Assembly: GCA_021204545.1 (NCBI GenBank)
Contig: JAJPZF010000244.1
Location: 1-9,882, forward strand
Direction: 5' to 3'
Origin: Prevotellaceae bacterium
GTDB taxonomy: Bacteria; Bacteroidota; Bacteroidia; Bacteroidales; Bacteroidaceae
Length of the DNA: 9,882 nt
In this document: piece after piece, positions 9,497 through 9,882 of the stretch
Position numbering within the stretch: the first letter of the stretch is position 1
How the letters are laid out: each line of letters starts with the position of its first letter
Notes under the pieces: model-generated
What the model saw: the letters and a program-made list of their open reading frames with translations, nothing else
Told to the model about the DNA's origin: nothing
The model's database searches: none
Position numbers and translations under genes: made by a program

Positions 9497-9681
9497 GCCC
9501 CGAAGGGGCACAACAATCGTAGCCGGGGGTGGCCTTCAGCGAGGCTCGGCTGCACTCGCTTACGCGAGCAAAGATTTTCCTTCGGGAAGAACTCCGTTCT
9601 TCTGGTCGAACAAGTTCGTTTGCTCTCGTTTGCACGAGCGTTGAGCGTAGCGACACCCCCGGTATCGGACGTTGTCCGATA
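9497..9681. repeat. Nested inverted-repeat (REP/BIME-like) element
   Basis: The block opens with hairpin GCCCC-GAA-GGGGC (9497-9509). An outer 9-bp inverted pair, CCGGGGGTG (9523-9531) and CACCCCCGG (9654-9662), encloses 122 bp. Inside are CTCGC/GCGAG (9555-9568), GAGCAAA (9566-9572) with TTTGCTC (9619-9625), GAAGAAC-TCC-GTTCTTC (9586-9602), CGAAC-AA-GTTCG (9607-9618) and a C(TTCG)G tetraloop hairpin at 9577-9588 that competes with one of them. The block closes with TATCGGAC-GTT-GTCCGATA (9663-9681). GCCCC/GGGGC hairpins beside a CCGGGGG/CCCCCGG arm recall dispersed REP-type elements in Bacteroidetes; this is by recollection. No transposase is present. Confidence 0.7.
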
Positions 9682-9700
9682 TTGTGCCGAACCTACCTTA

Positions 9701-9849
9701 AGCGAGAGACAAAGCAATCGACCATGAGCGAGAGACAAAGCAAGCTTGCTTGCTTTTCCGAGCGCCGAGAGCTGGCAAGCTCTCCAAAGGGCCACGAATA
9801 TCTCGCGAAGCGAGATCGCAGAATGCCAGCTTGCTTGCTTTTCCGAGCG
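9701..9849. repeat. Interleaved direct repeats with hairpins
   Basis: AGCGAGAGACAAAGCAA occurs identically at 9701-9717 and 9727-9743. A 22-bp sequence beginning AGCTTGCTTGC and ending TTCCGAGCG occurs identically at 9743-9764 and 9828-9849. AAGCAAGCTTGCTT (9738-9751) is a perfect 14-bp palindrome at the junction of the two repeat types. Between the 22-bp copies lie hairpins GAGAGCT-GGCA-AGCTCTC (9767-9784) and ATCTCGC-GAA-GCGAGAT (9800-9816). GCTGGCA (9771-9777) also pairs with TGCCAGC (9824-9830). Confidence 0.8.
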
Positions 9850-9882
9850 ACTGGGAGGTCGCCGCAGGCCAGGTACAACCCA

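Larger units (their letters stand above)
9396..9882. other. Gene-free, repeat-dense region after gyrB
   Basis: No open frame in this 487-bp stretch has family-like protein sequence or a plausible start. Instead it is filled with short inverted and direct repeats. CTAAGGC occurs three times, within 9408-9434 and at 9488-9494. GGCTTGC (9475-9481) pairs with GCAAGCC (9493-9499). The nested inverted-repeat block and the direct-repeat block are listed separately. The region runs off the window's right edge, so its full extent is unknown. Confidence 0.7.

Noticed and set aside
9409..9795. Minus-strand frames of 128 and 75 codons, and a plus-strand frame at 9473-9727, in the last 490 bp
   Set aside because: They run through the hairpins and direct repeats, lack family-like sequence, and have no promoter or ribosome-binding context.

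Overview
The window looks like chromosomal DNA from a GC-rich member of the Bacteroidales, possibly a Prevotellaceae-type organism. Three things point there. Bacteroidetes-type -7 promoter elements (TAnnTTTG) sit before gpmI, the tRNA-Glu/rpsT unit and gyrB. Most starts lack a Shine-Dalgarno sequence. Two gene families typical of the phylum (DUF4831, DUF3109) occur beside the tRNA-Glu / rpsT / gyrB order. The genus is inferred, not proven. Despite the high GC content, the isoleucine codon ATA is used heavily.

Layout, left to right. Positions 1-488 hold the C-terminal part of a DUF4831 protein that enters from outside the window. A complete, probably exported, serine-type S1 sulfatase follows 28 bp later (517-2079). 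Positions 2080-2349 are non-coding: three contiguous 24-bp palindromic repeats, then the gpmI promoter. gpmI (phosphoglycerate mutase), ung (uracil-DNA glycosylase, GTG start) and a DUF3109 cysteine-rich protein form a tight same-strand run (2350-5107) that is probably one operon. A 5'-truncated ATPase remnant follows (5176-6024); its DUF4143 and nuclease-like C-terminal half is kept, but its AAA domain is gone. recO lies on the minus strand (6066-6731) and converges on this remnant. The recO and tRNA-Glu promoters are divergent within 6732-6870. tRNA-Glu(TTC) and rpsT (ribosomal protein S20) follow as a likely unit. After a weak hairpin and a clear promoter comes full-length gyrB (7413-9395). 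The final 487 bp (9396-9882) have no credible gene but are packed with inverted and direct repeats resembling bacterial REP/BIME clusters.

Functionally this is mostly a housekeeping neighbourhood: glycolysis, base-excision repair, recombinational repair, translation and DNA supercoiling. The accessory parts are the sulfatase (sulfated glycan use), the decayed ATPase and the two repeat regions. I see no convincing defence island, prophage, CRISPR array or other new multi-gene system. The most unusual material is the nested repeat structure after gyrB, followed by the palindromic 24-bp array before gpmI, the ATPase remnant, and a DUF3109 protein with a shortened cysteine loop.
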